Assembly: GCA_031422555.1 (NCBI GenBank)
Contig: JANPLZ010000056.1
Span: 1 to 64,000, forward strand
Reading direction: 5' to 3'
DNA: 64,000 bases
Origin: JANNAT01 sp031422555
GTDB taxonomy: Bacteria; Pseudomonadota; Alphaproteobacteria; Rhodobacterales; Rhodobacteraceae
The notes beneath the pieces are model-generated. The model was not told the DNA's origin, did no database searches, and saw only the letters and a program-made list of their open reading frames with translations. Within the stretch, counting starts at the first letter, position 1; every line of letters starts with the position of its first letter. The position numbers and the translations under genes were made by a program. Below, piece after piece: positions 16,369 through 24,513 of this stretch.

Positions 16369-17124
16369 TCAGATCGCCCGGAAATCAGTGGCCTGGGTTG
16401 ACACAAGGCCCGGATCAACCGCCGGGATATCGGCGATCAGCAAGGCCGGGTGGCGGCCGGCCTGCGCCAGCACCTCGCCGTGCGGGCCGGTGATCAGCGA
16501 ATTGCCGGTATAGGTCAGATTGCCCTCGGTGCCGCAGTAGTTGGCATAGGCAATCACCATGCCGTAATTGGCGGCCATCGCAGGCACGGTCACCGCCGCC
16601 ACATGGGTAAAGGGCTGCATATTGGCGGTGGGCACAAGGATGATCCGCACCCCCATCGCCGCCAGTGCCGCAATATGGGGGGCAAACTCAACGTCATAGC
16701 AGATCAGGATGGCGGCTTTGGTGCCCAGCAGATCAAAGGTGGTATAGGCGTTGCCGGGGCGGTAAAGGGCGGCTTCGCGCGCGCCATAAAGCTGGATCTT
16801 GTGGTAATGCGCAATCTGGGTGCCGCTTGCGTCAAAGGCCACGGCGGCGTTGTGAACGGTGTTGCCCGCCCGCTCGGCATAGCCCAGCACCAGACCACAG
16901 CCTGCCGCGCGGCACAGGCCCGCCAGCCGGTTGTGCCATTCGCCCGCCTGACTTTGGGCAAGGTCGGCGATCTGGTCATGGTTATAGCCCGGCAAATAGG
17001 TCTCTGGGGCCACCAAAGTGGCTGCCCCGGCCGCCCCGGCCGCCATCAGGGCGCGGCCAAGATCGCCAAAGGCGCGTTCGGTATCGCCACCGGGCGACGG
17101 GGTTTGCAAAACGGCTATTTTCAT
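16369..17124 (-). CDS. Carbon-nitrogen hydrolase (nitrilase superfamily amidase)
   Basis: A 251-residue nitrilase-fold hydrolase. The Glu-Lys-Cys triad is visible: E41 (APETYLPGY), K109 (HYHKIQLYG) and C142 (LICYDVEF). Such enzymes cleave amides, omega-amides or N-carbamoyl compounds; the sequence style is closest in my reading to aliphatic or 5-aminopentanamide-type amidases. I start at the ATG 17124 (MKIAVLQTP), the typical beta-strand start; an in-frame ATG at 17187 adds a Pro-rich stretch. It lies between the binding-protein gene and the TMADH-like gene, so the imported compound or a product probably carries an amide. Confidence 0.8.
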   Translation of the reverse strand: MKIAVLQTPSPGGDTERAFGDLGRALMAAGAAGAATLVAPETYLPGYNHDQIADLAQSQAGEWHNRLAGLCRAAGCGLVLGYAERAGNTVHNAAVAFDASGTQIAHYHKIQLYGAREAALYRPGNAYTTFDLLGTKAAILICYDVEFAPHIAALAAMGVRIILVPTANMQPFTHVAAVTVPAMAANYGMVIAYANYCGTEGNLTYTGNSLITGPHGEVLAQAGRHPALLIADIPAVDPGLVSTQATDFRAI

Positions 17125-17244
17125 CGCGGGCACCGCGGCCGGTATGGGCGGGGACACAAACCCCGGACCATAAGGCCGCCACCGCAAGATGTTTGGCCAA
17201 GGGTTTGGCCGCGCTCAACGCTCATCAGATCACCTTGTGTGAAC

Positions 17245-17271
17245 GGCCCGCACCTTTATCCGGCGCGGGCC
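17245..17271 (-). terminator. Intercistronic hairpin after the binding-protein gene
   Basis: GGCCCGC (17245-17251) pairs with GCGGGCC (17265-17271) across 13 bases, 12 bases downstream of the binding-protein stop on the minus strand. No T-run follows in the direction of transcription, so it probably protects or tunes the upstream message rather than ending it fully, like the smoE-smoF hairpin. Confidence 0.5.
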
Positions 17272-17282
17272 ATTGGGGGAAG

Positions 17283-18308
17283 TTACTTTTTCAAATTGAC
17301 CCAGATCGCATCATACAGCTTTTGGGTTTCCTGATCGCACGCCATGGTAAAGCTGCCGACCGTTGCCGTGGCCGGCGGGTTGTTTTCCGGGCTGTTCTTG
17401 ATCGCGTCATCAAGGAAAGGCTCTACCCCCGCAACACCCGACGTATAGGCCGCATAGTTCGTCACTGCGGCGGCATTTTCCGGCACCAGCAAGAAGTTCA
17501 TGAATTTCAACGCATTTTCACGGTTGGGGGCGTCTTTCAGCAAGACCACGTTGTCCATCCACATCACATGGCCTTCGGTGGGATAGACGTATTCAACATT
17601 TGCCCCCTCGGCGCGGGCCTTGGCGGAAAATCCGTTGAAAATCATACCCGCCGCCGCATCGCCCGATACCAGCACGTCTTTGGCCGTGTCAGACCCGAAC
17701 GATGCCCAACTGGGCTTGGCGGCCAAAAGCATATCGTTCAACGCCTTCAGTTGGGCGCGGTCGGTCGTGCATTGCGGGATACCAAGATAAAGTGAGCCAA
17801 GCACCAGCACTTCGCCTTGGCTGTCCAGCACGTTTATCTTGCCCTTCAATTCCTCGGGCGGGTTGAAGATGATCGCCAGACTTGAAATATCGCCCTTGTA
17901 AACATCGCGGTTCACCGCAAAAGCGGTTGATCCCCACTGATAGGGAATCGAATGGGTGCGGCCTTTGTCAAAGGGCACGTCCAGCCACTGCGGGGCGATA
18001 TTGCCAAGGTTTGACATCTCGGCAGGGGTAAAGCTGTCAAGCATCCCGTCTGCCAACATGATGCTGACAGTGGAATCCGACGGAACCGCCACGTCGTATT
18101 GGCCCAGCTTGCCAGCCTTCAGGGCCGCCACAAGGGATTCGTTGCTGTCATAGGTATCAATCGTCACTTCGATGCCGGTTTCGGCCTCAAACTTGTCAAC
18201 AAGGGCTTGCGGGATGTATTCAAACCAGTGGTAGACAGACAGTTTGCCTTCGGCATGGGCGGCTGTGGCCATGATGGCAAAGGCGGCGGTGGATAAAAGC
18301 AGGCGCAT
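17283..18308 (-). CDS. Polyamine-type ABC transporter substrate-binding protein (PotD/PotF family)
   Basis: A 341-residue periplasmic binding protein of the spermidine/putrescine group. The signal peptide covers residues 1-19 (MRLLLSTAAFAIMATAAHA), followed by EGKLSVYHWFEYIP, close to the start of mature PotD-type proteins (L-x-V-Y-x-W). It is the fourth gene of potA-B-C-D-like order. Given the downstream amidase and demethylase-like genes, the ligand may be another cationic amine rather than a classical polyamine. Confidence 0.85.
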   Translation of the reverse strand: MRLLLSTAAFAIMATAAHAEGKLSVYHWFEYIPQALVDKFEAETGIEVTIDTYDSNESLVAALKAGKLGQYDVAVPSDSTVSIMLADGMLDSFTPAEMSNLGNIAPQWLDVPFDKGRTHSIPYQWGSTAFAVNRDVYKGDISSLAIIFNPPEELKGKINVLDSQGEVLVLGSLYLGIPQCTTDRAQLKALNDMLLAAKPSWASFGSDTAKDVLVSGDAAAGMIFNGFSAKARAEGANVEYVYPTEGHVMWMDNVVLLKDAPNRENALKFMNFLLVPENAAAVTNYAAYTSGVAGVEPFLDDAIKNSPENNPPATATVGSFTMACDQETQKLYDAIWVNLKK

Positions 18309-18318
18309 TTGGCAACTC

Positions 18319-19128
18319 CTATTGTTGGTTCAAGGGCTGTGCCCCCCGTTTGTTGATCAGATAAGACAGCGTAACAAAGACCACCGAAGCCACCAGCATC
18401 AGCGTGGATATCGCCATGATATTTGGCTTTATCCCGGTTTTGACCGCGCCGAAAATGGCAGTGGGCAGGGTTTCCATCCCGGCCCCTTTGACGAAATTGG
18501 TGATGATGAAATCGTCAAGGCTGATGATAAACGCCAAAAGCGCACCCGAAATCACCCCCGGAGCCAGCAGCGGCAACAAGATCAGCCGGAACGCCTGCGC
18601 CCGGGTGGCATAAAGATCCCGGGCGGCTTGCTCATAGGTGGCCTCAATGCCGTGCAGGCGGGCCGAAATGGGCAGATAGGCAAAGGGGATGCAAAAGGTG
18701 ATATGGGCGATCAGGATGGTCAAATAGCCCGTGGTCAGCCCGATCACCGAGAAAAAGATCAGCGTCGCCACCGCCGTGACGATTTCCGGCACCAGCAGCG
18801 GCAGGTTGATCAGCGCGAACGTCGCCGATTTGCCGCGAAACTGCCCGCCCCGCAGCATGGCCACGGCGGCAGCCGTCGCAATGGCCGTGCTGACAATGGC
18901 AGCGATCAGGGCGATGGTGATCGAATTCCACGCAGCATTGCCAAAACGCTGGGCCTCGGGGCCGGTGAATACCTGGCCATACCAATGCAGCGAAAACCCG
19001 CCCCAGGTGGTGATCGAGGTCGAGGCGTTGAAGCTGTAAATCGTGATCACCACCAAAGGCGCGTAAAGGATAAACAAACAGCCCAGCGTCAGCGCATAAA
19101 ACCCCGGATAATAGCGCACGCCCTTCAT
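18319..19128 (-). CDS. Polyamine-type ABC transporter permease (PotC/PotI family)
   Basis: A 269-residue inner-membrane permease with about six hydrophobic segments, starting with FYALTLGCLFILYAPLVVI. The EAA loop (EATYEQAARDLYATRAQAFRLI) is present in the second half. The ATG at 19128 overlaps the stop of the upstream permease by four bases, which fixes the start; the longer upstream frame overlaps that gene. Ten bases separate it from the binding-protein gene. Confidence 0.9.
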   Translation of the reverse strand: MKGVRYYPGFYALTLGCLFILYAPLVVITIYSFNASTSITTWGGFSLHWYGQVFTGPEAQRFGNAAWNSITIALIAAIVSTAIATAAAVAMLRGGQFRGKSATFALINLPLLVPEIVTAVATLIFFSVIGLTTGYLTILIAHITFCIPFAYLPISARLHGIEATYEQAARDLYATRAQAFRLILLPLLAPGVISGALLAFIISLDDFIITNFVKGAGMETLPTAIFGAVKTGIKPNIMAISTLMLVASVVFVTLSYLINKRGAQPLNQQ

Positions 19129-20066
19129 CGGCTTGCATCCTTGGCGGCAACTCGGGCGTAAATCAGCAGCACGATCATCACCAGCGTCATCAGGATCATC
19201 GCCGTCGCTGCCCCAAAAGGCCAATTTCCCAGACTGCCTTTGAATTGTTCCTCAATCAGACTGCCGATCATAAAGGTTTTGCCCCCTCCCAGCAGATCCG
19301 GGGCCAAAAACGCGCCCAGCGATGGCACAAACACCAGAATACACCCCGCAATCAAACCGGCGCGCACGTTTGGCAGCACAATTTCGCGCAGCACCACCCA
19401 GCGCGGCGCGTATAGATCGGACGCAGCTTCGGACAGGGTAAAGTTATAGCGTTCAACGGCGGCATAGATCGGCAACACCATGAACGGCAGATAGCTGTAA
19501 AACAGCCCCAGCATAACGGCGGCATTGGTGTTGATCATGGTCAGCGGTGCGTCGATGACGCCAATGGCCAGCATCGCCTCGTTCAAGGGGCCGTTGTCGC
19601 GGATCAGAAACTTCAACGATACCGTGCGGATCAGCAGATTCACCCAATAAGGGATGGTGATCGCAAACAGCCACAGGCTGCGGCTGGCCGGGGATCTGGC
19701 GGCGATAAACCACGCGGTCGGAAAGCCGATGATCAGGCATAACAGCGTCGCCAGTGCCGCCTGCCAGATTGAACGCCAGAAGATCGCAATATACGTCCAT
19801 TCGATCTGCGGCGGCTCGTCGCCGAACAGGCCACGGGTGACGAAAAACTGATCATAGGCGGCAAGGCTGAACTGCCAGTCAACGCCGCCGCGAAATTCCT
19901 TGGTCAAAAAGGAATACAGCAGCATCAACAGCACCGGCAGCACCAAAAACACGCCGATGACGCCCCAGGTGGGCGCCAAAAGCGGGGCAAGGATGCTGCG
20001 ATACCCGGTGGTATCGCCGCCAGTGTCGGCACCAGTGTTTGGCGGTTGGGGGGCTATACCGGCCAT
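19125..20066 (-). CDS. Polyamine-type ABC transporter permease (PotB/PotH family)
   Basis: A 313-residue permease, partner of the PotC-like protein. It has a cytoplasmic N-terminus rich in Gly/Pro/Thr, then LLAPTWGVIGVFLVLPVLLMLLY as first membrane segment, and an EAA loop (NFTLSEAASDLYAPRWVVLREIVLPN). The start codon overlaps the stop of the ATPase gene by one base (TGATG), so the transporter genes are translationally coupled. Confidence 0.9.
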   Translation of the reverse strand: MAGIAPQPPNTGADTGGDTTGYRSILAPLLAPTWGVIGVFLVLPVLLMLLYSFLTKEFRGGVDWQFSLAAYDQFFVTRGLFGDEPPQIEWTYIAIFWRSIWQAALATLLCLIIGFPTAWFIAARSPASRSLWLFAITIPYWVNLLIRTVSLKFLIRDNGPLNEAMLAIGVIDAPLTMINTNAAVMLGLFYSYLPFMVLPIYAAVERYNFTLSEAASDLYAPRWVVLREIVLPNVRAGLIAGCILVFVPSLGAFLAPDLLGGGKTFMIGSLIEEQFKGSLGNWPFGAATAMILMTLVMIVLLIYARVAAKDASR

Positions 20067-21136
20067 CAGTCGGCCACCAGGCGCGCAGCCCCTTCGTCCA
20101 GTTGCAAGCCCACCGTGTCACCGGGATTTGGCACCGCGATGCGCGCCGAATTTTGCAGCCGCAGATGAAACGCCGCCCCGCCCGGCAAATGGGTGTGAAT
20201 TTGCAGATCGGTGCCCAGATAAACCACGCGGTCAACCACGGCTTGAATACCGCTGCCCGGGGCCACAAGGCTGATATGTTCGGGGCGGATCGACAGATGA
20301 TGCGCGCCGGGCGTGGCAGTGGCGGCGGCGCTGGGCGCGGGGCAGGCAAGTGTCTGGCCCCCCGGCACCTGCACTTGCGCCACACCGCCTGTGACCGACA
20401 GCACCTGCACCGCCAGCAGATTGGTCTCACCGATGAAATCGGCCACAAAGCGGTTGGCGGGAGATTCGTAGATATCGCGCGGGCTGCCGGTTTGCTGGAT
20501 GCGCCCCGCGCTCATCACCGCGATGCGGTCTGACATGGTCAGGGCTTCTTCCTGATCATGGGTCACAAAGATAAAGGTGATGCCGGTGTCGCGTTGCAAC
20601 TGTTTCAACTCGACCCGCATCGCCTGACGCAGTTTCAGATCCAGCGCCGACAACGGCTCGTCCAGCAGCAACACTTTGGGGGCCGGGGCCAAGGCGCGGG
20701 CAAGGGCTACGCGCTGTTGCTGACCGCCCGACAGTTGCGCGGGCATCCGGGCGGCAAAATCGGACAGATGCACCATGTCCAGCATCTGGGCTGCGCGTGC
20801 GCGCCGGGTCGGCACATCCTGCCCCTTCATCTTCAACCCGAACGCCACATTGTCCAGCACCGTCATATGCGGAAACAGCGCGTATTGTTGGAACACCGTA
20901 TTGACCGGGCGCAAGTTCGGCTCCAGCGCCGCGATATTCTGGCCAAACAGCCTGATTTCGCCCGCTGTCACATCTTCAAACCCGGCAATCATCCGCAACA
21001 GCGTGGTCTTGCCACAGCCCGACGGGCCCAGCAGGGTAAAAAACTCATTGTCCGCAATCGACAGGGTGACACCGTGCAGCGCCGTTATGCTGCCATAGCG
21101 TTTGACGGCCTGATCAATTTCGACTGCGGCTTGCAC
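20066..21136 (-). CDS. Polyamine-type ABC transporter ATP-binding protein (PotA/PotG family)
   Basis: A 356-residue ATPase: Walker A GPSGCGKTT (37-45), signature LSGGQQQR (135-142), Walker B LLLDEP (about 156-161), switch His in VTHDQ and a C-terminal TOBE part. It should drive uptake of a cationic amine together with the two permeases and the binding protein. The only sensible start is GTG at 21136. A TATAAT box on the minus strand lies only four bases upstream of that GTG, leaving no room for a leader (see findings). Divergent from the LuxR-type gene. Confidence 0.9.
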   Translation of the reverse strand: MQAAVEIDQAVKRYGSITALHGVTLSIADNEFFTLLGPSGCGKTTLLRMIAGFEDVTAGEIRLFGQNIAALEPNLRPVNTVFQQYALFPHMTVLDNVAFGLKMKGQDVPTRRARAAQMLDMVHLSDFAARMPAQLSGGQQQRVALARALAPAPKVLLLDEPLSALDLKLRQAMRVELKQLQRDTGITFIFVTHDQEEALTMSDRIAVMSAGRIQQTGSPRDIYESPANRFVADFIGETNLLAVQVLSVTGGVAQVQVPGGQTLACPAPSAAATATPGAHHLSIRPEHISLVAPGSGIQAVVDRVVYLGTDLQIHTHLPGGAAFHLRLQNSARIAVPNPGDTVGLQLDEGAARLVAD

Positions 21137-21142
21137 GAAAAT

Positions 21143-21151
21143 TATACCCCC
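21143..21151. promoter_or_regulatory. Half-site resembling the LuxR-upstream palindrome
   Basis: TATACCCCC next to the potA-like GTG start repeats one arm of the GGGGTATATACCCC palindrome 37 bases away. It overlaps the minus-strand TATAAT (21141-21146), so a protein bound here would control the transporter operon. Confidence 0.35.
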
Positions 21152-21187
21152 GGATTGGCTGTGAATACGCTATGCTGGTCAGATCGG

Positions 21188-21201
21188 GGGGTATATACCC
21201 C
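21188..21201. promoter_or_regulatory. Perfect palindrome upstream of the LuxR-type gene
   Basis: GGGGTATATACCCC is a 14-bp perfect palindrome ending 13 bases before the LuxR-type start codon and just upstream of its AGAGAGGT ribosome-binding region. Its position in a short divergent promoter suggests an operator for the LuxR-type protein; the assignment is inferred. Confidence 0.45.
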
Positions 21202-21214
21202 TAGAGAGGTATTC

Positions 21215-22009
21215 ATGGACGCTTTGCCAAATCAGGCCGAAACCGCCCTTGCCACCGCTGTGCAAAGCCTTGGACAGCCGGAATTTGAACACAGCCTTTG
21301 GCAGCTTTTGTGCCGGGTAACCGCACTTGATAATCTTGCAATCCTTGCTTACCGTGCGACCGGGTTGCCACAGATCCTGTATCTGAAATCCGGCGAGAAA
21401 ATGGTTTTTGCGCAACTGGACTCAACCTATCTGGCGGGGGCCTATTTGCTGGATCCGTTTTATGATCTGCACCTGACGCGGGCAGCACCCGGGGCATACC
21501 GGCTGCGCGACGTCGCCCCGGATGCCTTTGTCCGCAGCAGGTATTTCATTGAATATTATGAACAAACCACGTTGATTGATGAGATCACCTTTTTGACATA
21601 CCCCGCCGCCGGGGTGTCACTGAACATTTGCATCGGGCGCGACAGCACGTCGGGCCAAGTATTTGCACCGCGCGAAGTAGAGACTTGCCACCGGATCGCG
21701 CCGATTGTCTGTGCGCTTGCCAATGCCCACTGGGCGGGCTTGATCAGCACACCTGACGCTGCCGATGATCTGGCGCAAATGCTGACACGGGCGTTGAAAT
21801 CGGCGCATGGCACAGTGCTTTCGCCGCGTCAGGCTGAGGTGGCCTTGCTGATCTTGCGCGGCCATTCGACGGTGTCTATTGCGCTGCGATTGGGGGTGGC
21901 GGCCCAAACGGTAAAAGTGTTTCGCAAACAGCTTTACAGCCGCTGTGCGATTTCCTCGCAGGCCGAATTGTTCGCGCTGATGCTGCCCTTGCTGAAAGGC
22001 GCGGTTTGA
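21215..22009 (+). CDS. LuxR-family helix-turn-helix transcriptional regulator
   Basis: A 264-residue regulator with a C-terminal LuxR-type HTH at about 202-260 (LSPRQAEVALLILRGHSTVSIALRLGVAAQTVKVFRKQLY). The N-terminal 180 residues are not recognisably an autoinducer-binding or receiver domain; they may sense the amine substrate. The ATG at 21215 is preceded by AGAGAGGT. It is divergent from the polyamine-type transporter operon across 78 bases with symmetric sites, so control of that operon and itself is likely. Confidence 0.82.
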   Translation: MDALPNQAETALATAVQSLGQPEFEHSLWQLLCRVTALDNLAILAYRATGLPQILYLKSGEKMVFAQLDSTYLAGAYLLDPFYDLHLTRAAPGAYRLRDVAPDAFVRSRYFIEYYEQTTLIDEITFLTYPAAGVSLNICIGRDSTSGQVFAPREVETCHRIAPIVCALANAHWAGLISTPDAADDLAQMLTRALKSAHGTVLSPRQAEVALLILRGHSTVSIALRLGVAAQTVKVFRKQLYSRCAISSQAELFALMLPLLKGAV

Positions 22010-22030
22010 CGCCCGGTTTGATGCGGGGCC

Positions 22031-22702
22031 TTACAAATCGCCCGGCACGCCATAAGACGGGGCTGCCGTGGGATCGGTTGCGCGTTGCACATAGGCGGCC
22101 ATTTGCGGGCGGTAGCGCCGCCACAGGCTGTCCAGATCCGCGATCGGGGTGTCCGACCAATCGACGCGCAAATCGACCAGCGGCCAATCCATTTTGTCAA
22201 CGATCTGCAAGCCCGCCGATTGCACCGGACCTGCCTCTCCGCCCGCCGCAAACCCGGCAGACAAGGCGGCCATCAGCCTTGTGCCAAAATCGCCCGCAGC
22301 GTCGGTGAAGGTCGCGATCATGGCGGCGGGCACGGCGGTATTGGCCAACAGATTGCCCGCGGCGGCACAACTGTCCCCGCCTGCCTGCGCCCAGACCCCA
22401 AGGCACTGCGCACCCGAATGCACTGCCGTCTGACCCGCCGCGTCGATCACCATAAGCTGGCGGTAGGCGATATGGGGCGCAGACTTTGTTATGAAATCCA
22501 ACGCCTGCGCTGCCGAATGCCCTTGCACCATCCGCGCAAGCAGCACCGCGCCCAAACCGGGATCGGTGATATTCTGGCTGGCCACAGCCCCTATGCCCGC
22601 CCGCAGATGCACACAGCGCGCCGCAACGGCAGGCGAGGACGAGGCGATGACCATGCCAAACTGGCCCGTGGCGGGGCTGCGGGCGATCAGCGAAAACGTC
22701 AT
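22031..22702 (-). CDS. DUF1028 domain-containing protein (Ntn-hydrolase-like)
   Basis: A 223-residue protein matching the DUF1028 pattern: MTFSLIARSPATGQFGMVIASSSPAVAARC at the N-terminus, then QNITDPGLGAVLL and a Gly/Ala-rich middle. The fold is thought to be Ntn-hydrolase-like, but no activity is established to my knowledge. DUF1028 genes are frequently beside RidA-family and amidase genes in amine or aromatic catabolic loci. I use the ATG at 22702. Last gene of the Rieske operon; a family A repeat separates it from the Rid gene. Confidence 0.8.
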   Translation of the reverse strand: MTFSLIARSPATGQFGMVIASSSPAVAARCVHLRAGIGAVASQNITDPGLGAVLLARMVQGHSAAQALDFITKSAPHIAYRQLMVIDAAGQTAVHSGAQCLGVWAQAGGDSCAAAGNLLANTAVPAAMIATFTDAAGDFGTRLMAALSAGFAAGGEAGPVQSAGLQIVDKMDWPLVDLRVDWSDTPIADLDSLWRRYRPQMAAYVQRATDPTAAPSYGVPGDL

Positions 22703-22726
22703 GCAATGTCTCCTGCCGCAAAAGCC

Positions 22727-22781
22727 GGGGCTGTCTGCCCCGGACCCCGAGAGTATTTTGGCCAAAATGAAAACACCCGGG
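22727..22781. repeat. Dispersed intergenic repeat, family A, copy 2 (minus orientation)
   Basis: Read on the minus strand it carries TTTCATTTTGGCCAAAATAC, then TCTCGGGG, followed by a short GGGG-CTGTCTG-CCCC hairpin (22727-22741). It abuts the stop codon of the Rid gene and lies inside what otherwise looks like one operon. Confidence 0.7.
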
Positions 22782-23195
22782 TCAATCCGGGATCACCGCA
22801 GTTGCGTCAATTTCCACCAGCCAATCCGGCCGCGCCAGCGCCACCACGGTCAGCCCGGTGCAGACCGGATGCACGCCGCGGATATATTCGCCCATCGCGC
22901 GATACACCGCCTCTCGGTGGCGCACATCGGTGATGTAGACTACCAGCTTGGTCACATGCTCCATCTGGCCGCCGCATTCCTGCACCAACTGCCGAATGTT
23001 CTGCATCACCTTGTGAGTTTGCTCGACCGGATCATGGCTGTTGATGTTTTCCGCCGTTTCAATGCTTTGCGGGCATTGTCCGCGCAAAAAGATCATGGTG
23101 CCGCGCGCCACCACGGCTTGGGCCAGATCATTGTCAAGGTTTTGTTCAGGATAGGTGTCGCGGGTGTTGAATTTGCGGTGGCGGGTATGGGCCAT
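22782..23195 (-). CDS. Rid-family protein (RidA/YjgF/UK114 superfamily) lacking the RidA arginine
   Basis: A 137-residue Rid-fold protein. RidA deaminates reactive enamine/imine intermediates, using an Arg that binds the substrate carboxylate. Aligning the C-terminal part (HPVCTGLTVVALARPDWLVEIDATA) to E. coli RidA by eye places Cys112 where Arg105 should be, so this belongs to a Rid subfamily whose activity is not simple 2-aminoacrylate deamination. I start at the ATG at 23195. Third gene of the Rieske operon, 43 bases after the FMO-like gene. Confidence 0.85.
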   Translation of the reverse strand: MAHTRHRKFNTRDTYPEQNLDNDLAQAVVARGTMIFLRGQCPQSIETAENINSHDPVEQTHKVMQNIRQLVQECGGQMEHVTKLVVYITDVRHREAVYRAMGEYIRGVHPVCTGLTVVALARPDWLVEIDATAVIPD

Positions 23196-23238
23196 GGGAT
23201 TCCTTCCGGCGGCTGTCAGGTCAGGGATTGCAGCGGCG

Positions 23239-24480
23239 TCACGGCGCATAGGCCAGATAGGCGCGCAGCTTGGCTACGTGGTCAACCACATGCTTGGCGT
23301 CGTGCCAGACCCCCCAGATGAACGCCGAGCCGCGCCGGGCTTGCCATGGCAGACCCAGAAAATACACCCCCGGTTCAAATCCCACGCCGCGCTGATGCAG
23401 CGGGCGGCCAGCGTCATCAAAGCAGGGCACCTGCAACCAGCCGAAATCGCGGGCATAGCCCGTGGCCCAGATGATCGACGTGATCCCCGCGCCCGTAAGG
23501 TTCAGCGTCAATATGGGGCGGCTGACGCAAGGCGGATCAGCCGGAATGTGGTGCGCGGCAGGTTCCGGTGGGAAATCAAGGCCGTTGCGCAAGATATAGG
23601 CATCGGCTTCGGCCAGCACGGCCAGATAATCGGCGTCGCCTTGCGCCAGATTGGCGGCCAGATCATCGGCAAAGGTCAGCGCGCCGTTGGCATAGCCGCG
23701 TGCGCGGCCCACCAGCACCATGCCCGCGGCAGCAAGCTGGCGAAAATCGACCGTGGTGCCGCCTTGCGCGCCGCTGACAGCGATGGTGACATGCTTGGTC
23801 GATGGCGGCGCTTCAACGTCCCATTTGTTCAACACCCCCAGCCACCAGACAAAATCGCGGCCCCGGTAGCGGCGCGGCGGGCGGCCATGCGGGCCAACCG
23901 ACAAGGTCACATGGCGCCCCGCCTGCAGCAACTCTGCCGCGATCTGCGCGCCGGACGACCCGGCCCCCACCACCAAAACCCCGCCTGCCGGCAATTGATC
24001 CGGGTTGCGGTAGGCCGCCGAGTGCAGTTGCACAACCGCGTCGCTCTCGGGCACCAGTGCGGGCATGACCGGGCGTTGAAACGGGCCGGTGGCCACGATC
24101 ACATAGCGCGCCTCTATCACCCCGCCCGAAGTTTGTGCCACAAACCCGGCCCCGCCTGCGTGGCGGCTGATTTGGGTAACTTCTACCCCGCAGCGGATCG
24201 GGGCGGCAATTTTGGCTGCATAATCAACGAAATAGTCCGCCACCGCGTCTTTGCCCGGAAATGCTTCGGGATCACCCGTAAACGCCATCCCCGGAAAGCG
24301 GTCATGCCACGCCGGGCCGTTGGCCACCAGATTGTCCCAGCGCCCCGACCGCCATGTTTCGGCAATGCGGGCGCGTTCCAGCACCAGATGCGGAATGCCG
24401 TTCTGGCTTAGATGTTCGCTGGCGGCGATGCCGGCCTGCCCTGCGCCCACCACCAGCGCCTCTGTGCGTTCAACGGTCAC
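23239..24480 (-). CDS. FMO-like NAD(P)/FAD-binding monooxygenase (CzcO type)
   Basis: A 413-residue flavoprotein with two dinucleotide loops, GAGQAG (12-17) for FAD and GAGSSG (172-177) for NAD(P)H, plus ATG near 130-132 (IVATGPFQRP) typical of flavin monooxygenases. The stretch VQLHSAAYRNP (150-160) resembles the FMO fingerprint region. It may N- or C-oxygenate the substrate, or act as an electron-transfer flavoprotein. The start is GTG at 24480. It lies 33 bases after the Rieske oxygenase gene in the same operon. Confidence 0.82.
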   Translation of the reverse strand: MTVERTEALVVGAGQAGIAASEHLSQNGIPHLVLERARIAETWRSGRWDNLVANGPAWHDRFPGMAFTGDPEAFPGKDAVADYFVDYAAKIAAPIRCGVEVTQISRHAGGAGFVAQTSGGVIEARYVIVATGPFQRPVMPALVPESDAVVQLHSAAYRNPDQLPAGGVLVVGAGSSGAQIAAELLQAGRHVTLSVGPHGRPPRRYRGRDFVWWLGVLNKWDVEAPPSTKHVTIAVSGAQGGTTVDFRQLAAAGMVLVGRARGYANGALTFADDLAANLAQGDADYLAVLAEADAYILRNGLDFPPEPAAHHIPADPPCVSRPILTLNLTGAGITSIIWATGYARDFGWLQVPCFDDAGRPLHQRGVGFEPGVYFLGLPWQARRGSAFIWGVWHDAKHVVDHVAKLRAYLAYAP

Positions 24481-24513
24481 TTGGCGCCCCCCTGTTTGCC
24501 AAAGCCCCGCCCA

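Noticed and set aside
16368..16418. Overlap of the TMADH-like gene with the amidase gene
   Set aside because: Disappears when the GTG at 16367 is taken as the start, which also begins at the family N-terminus.
23155..24411. A 418-codon plus-strand frame opposite the FMO-like gene
   Set aside because: Antisense to a gene with two clear dinucleotide loops; low-complexity basic composition.
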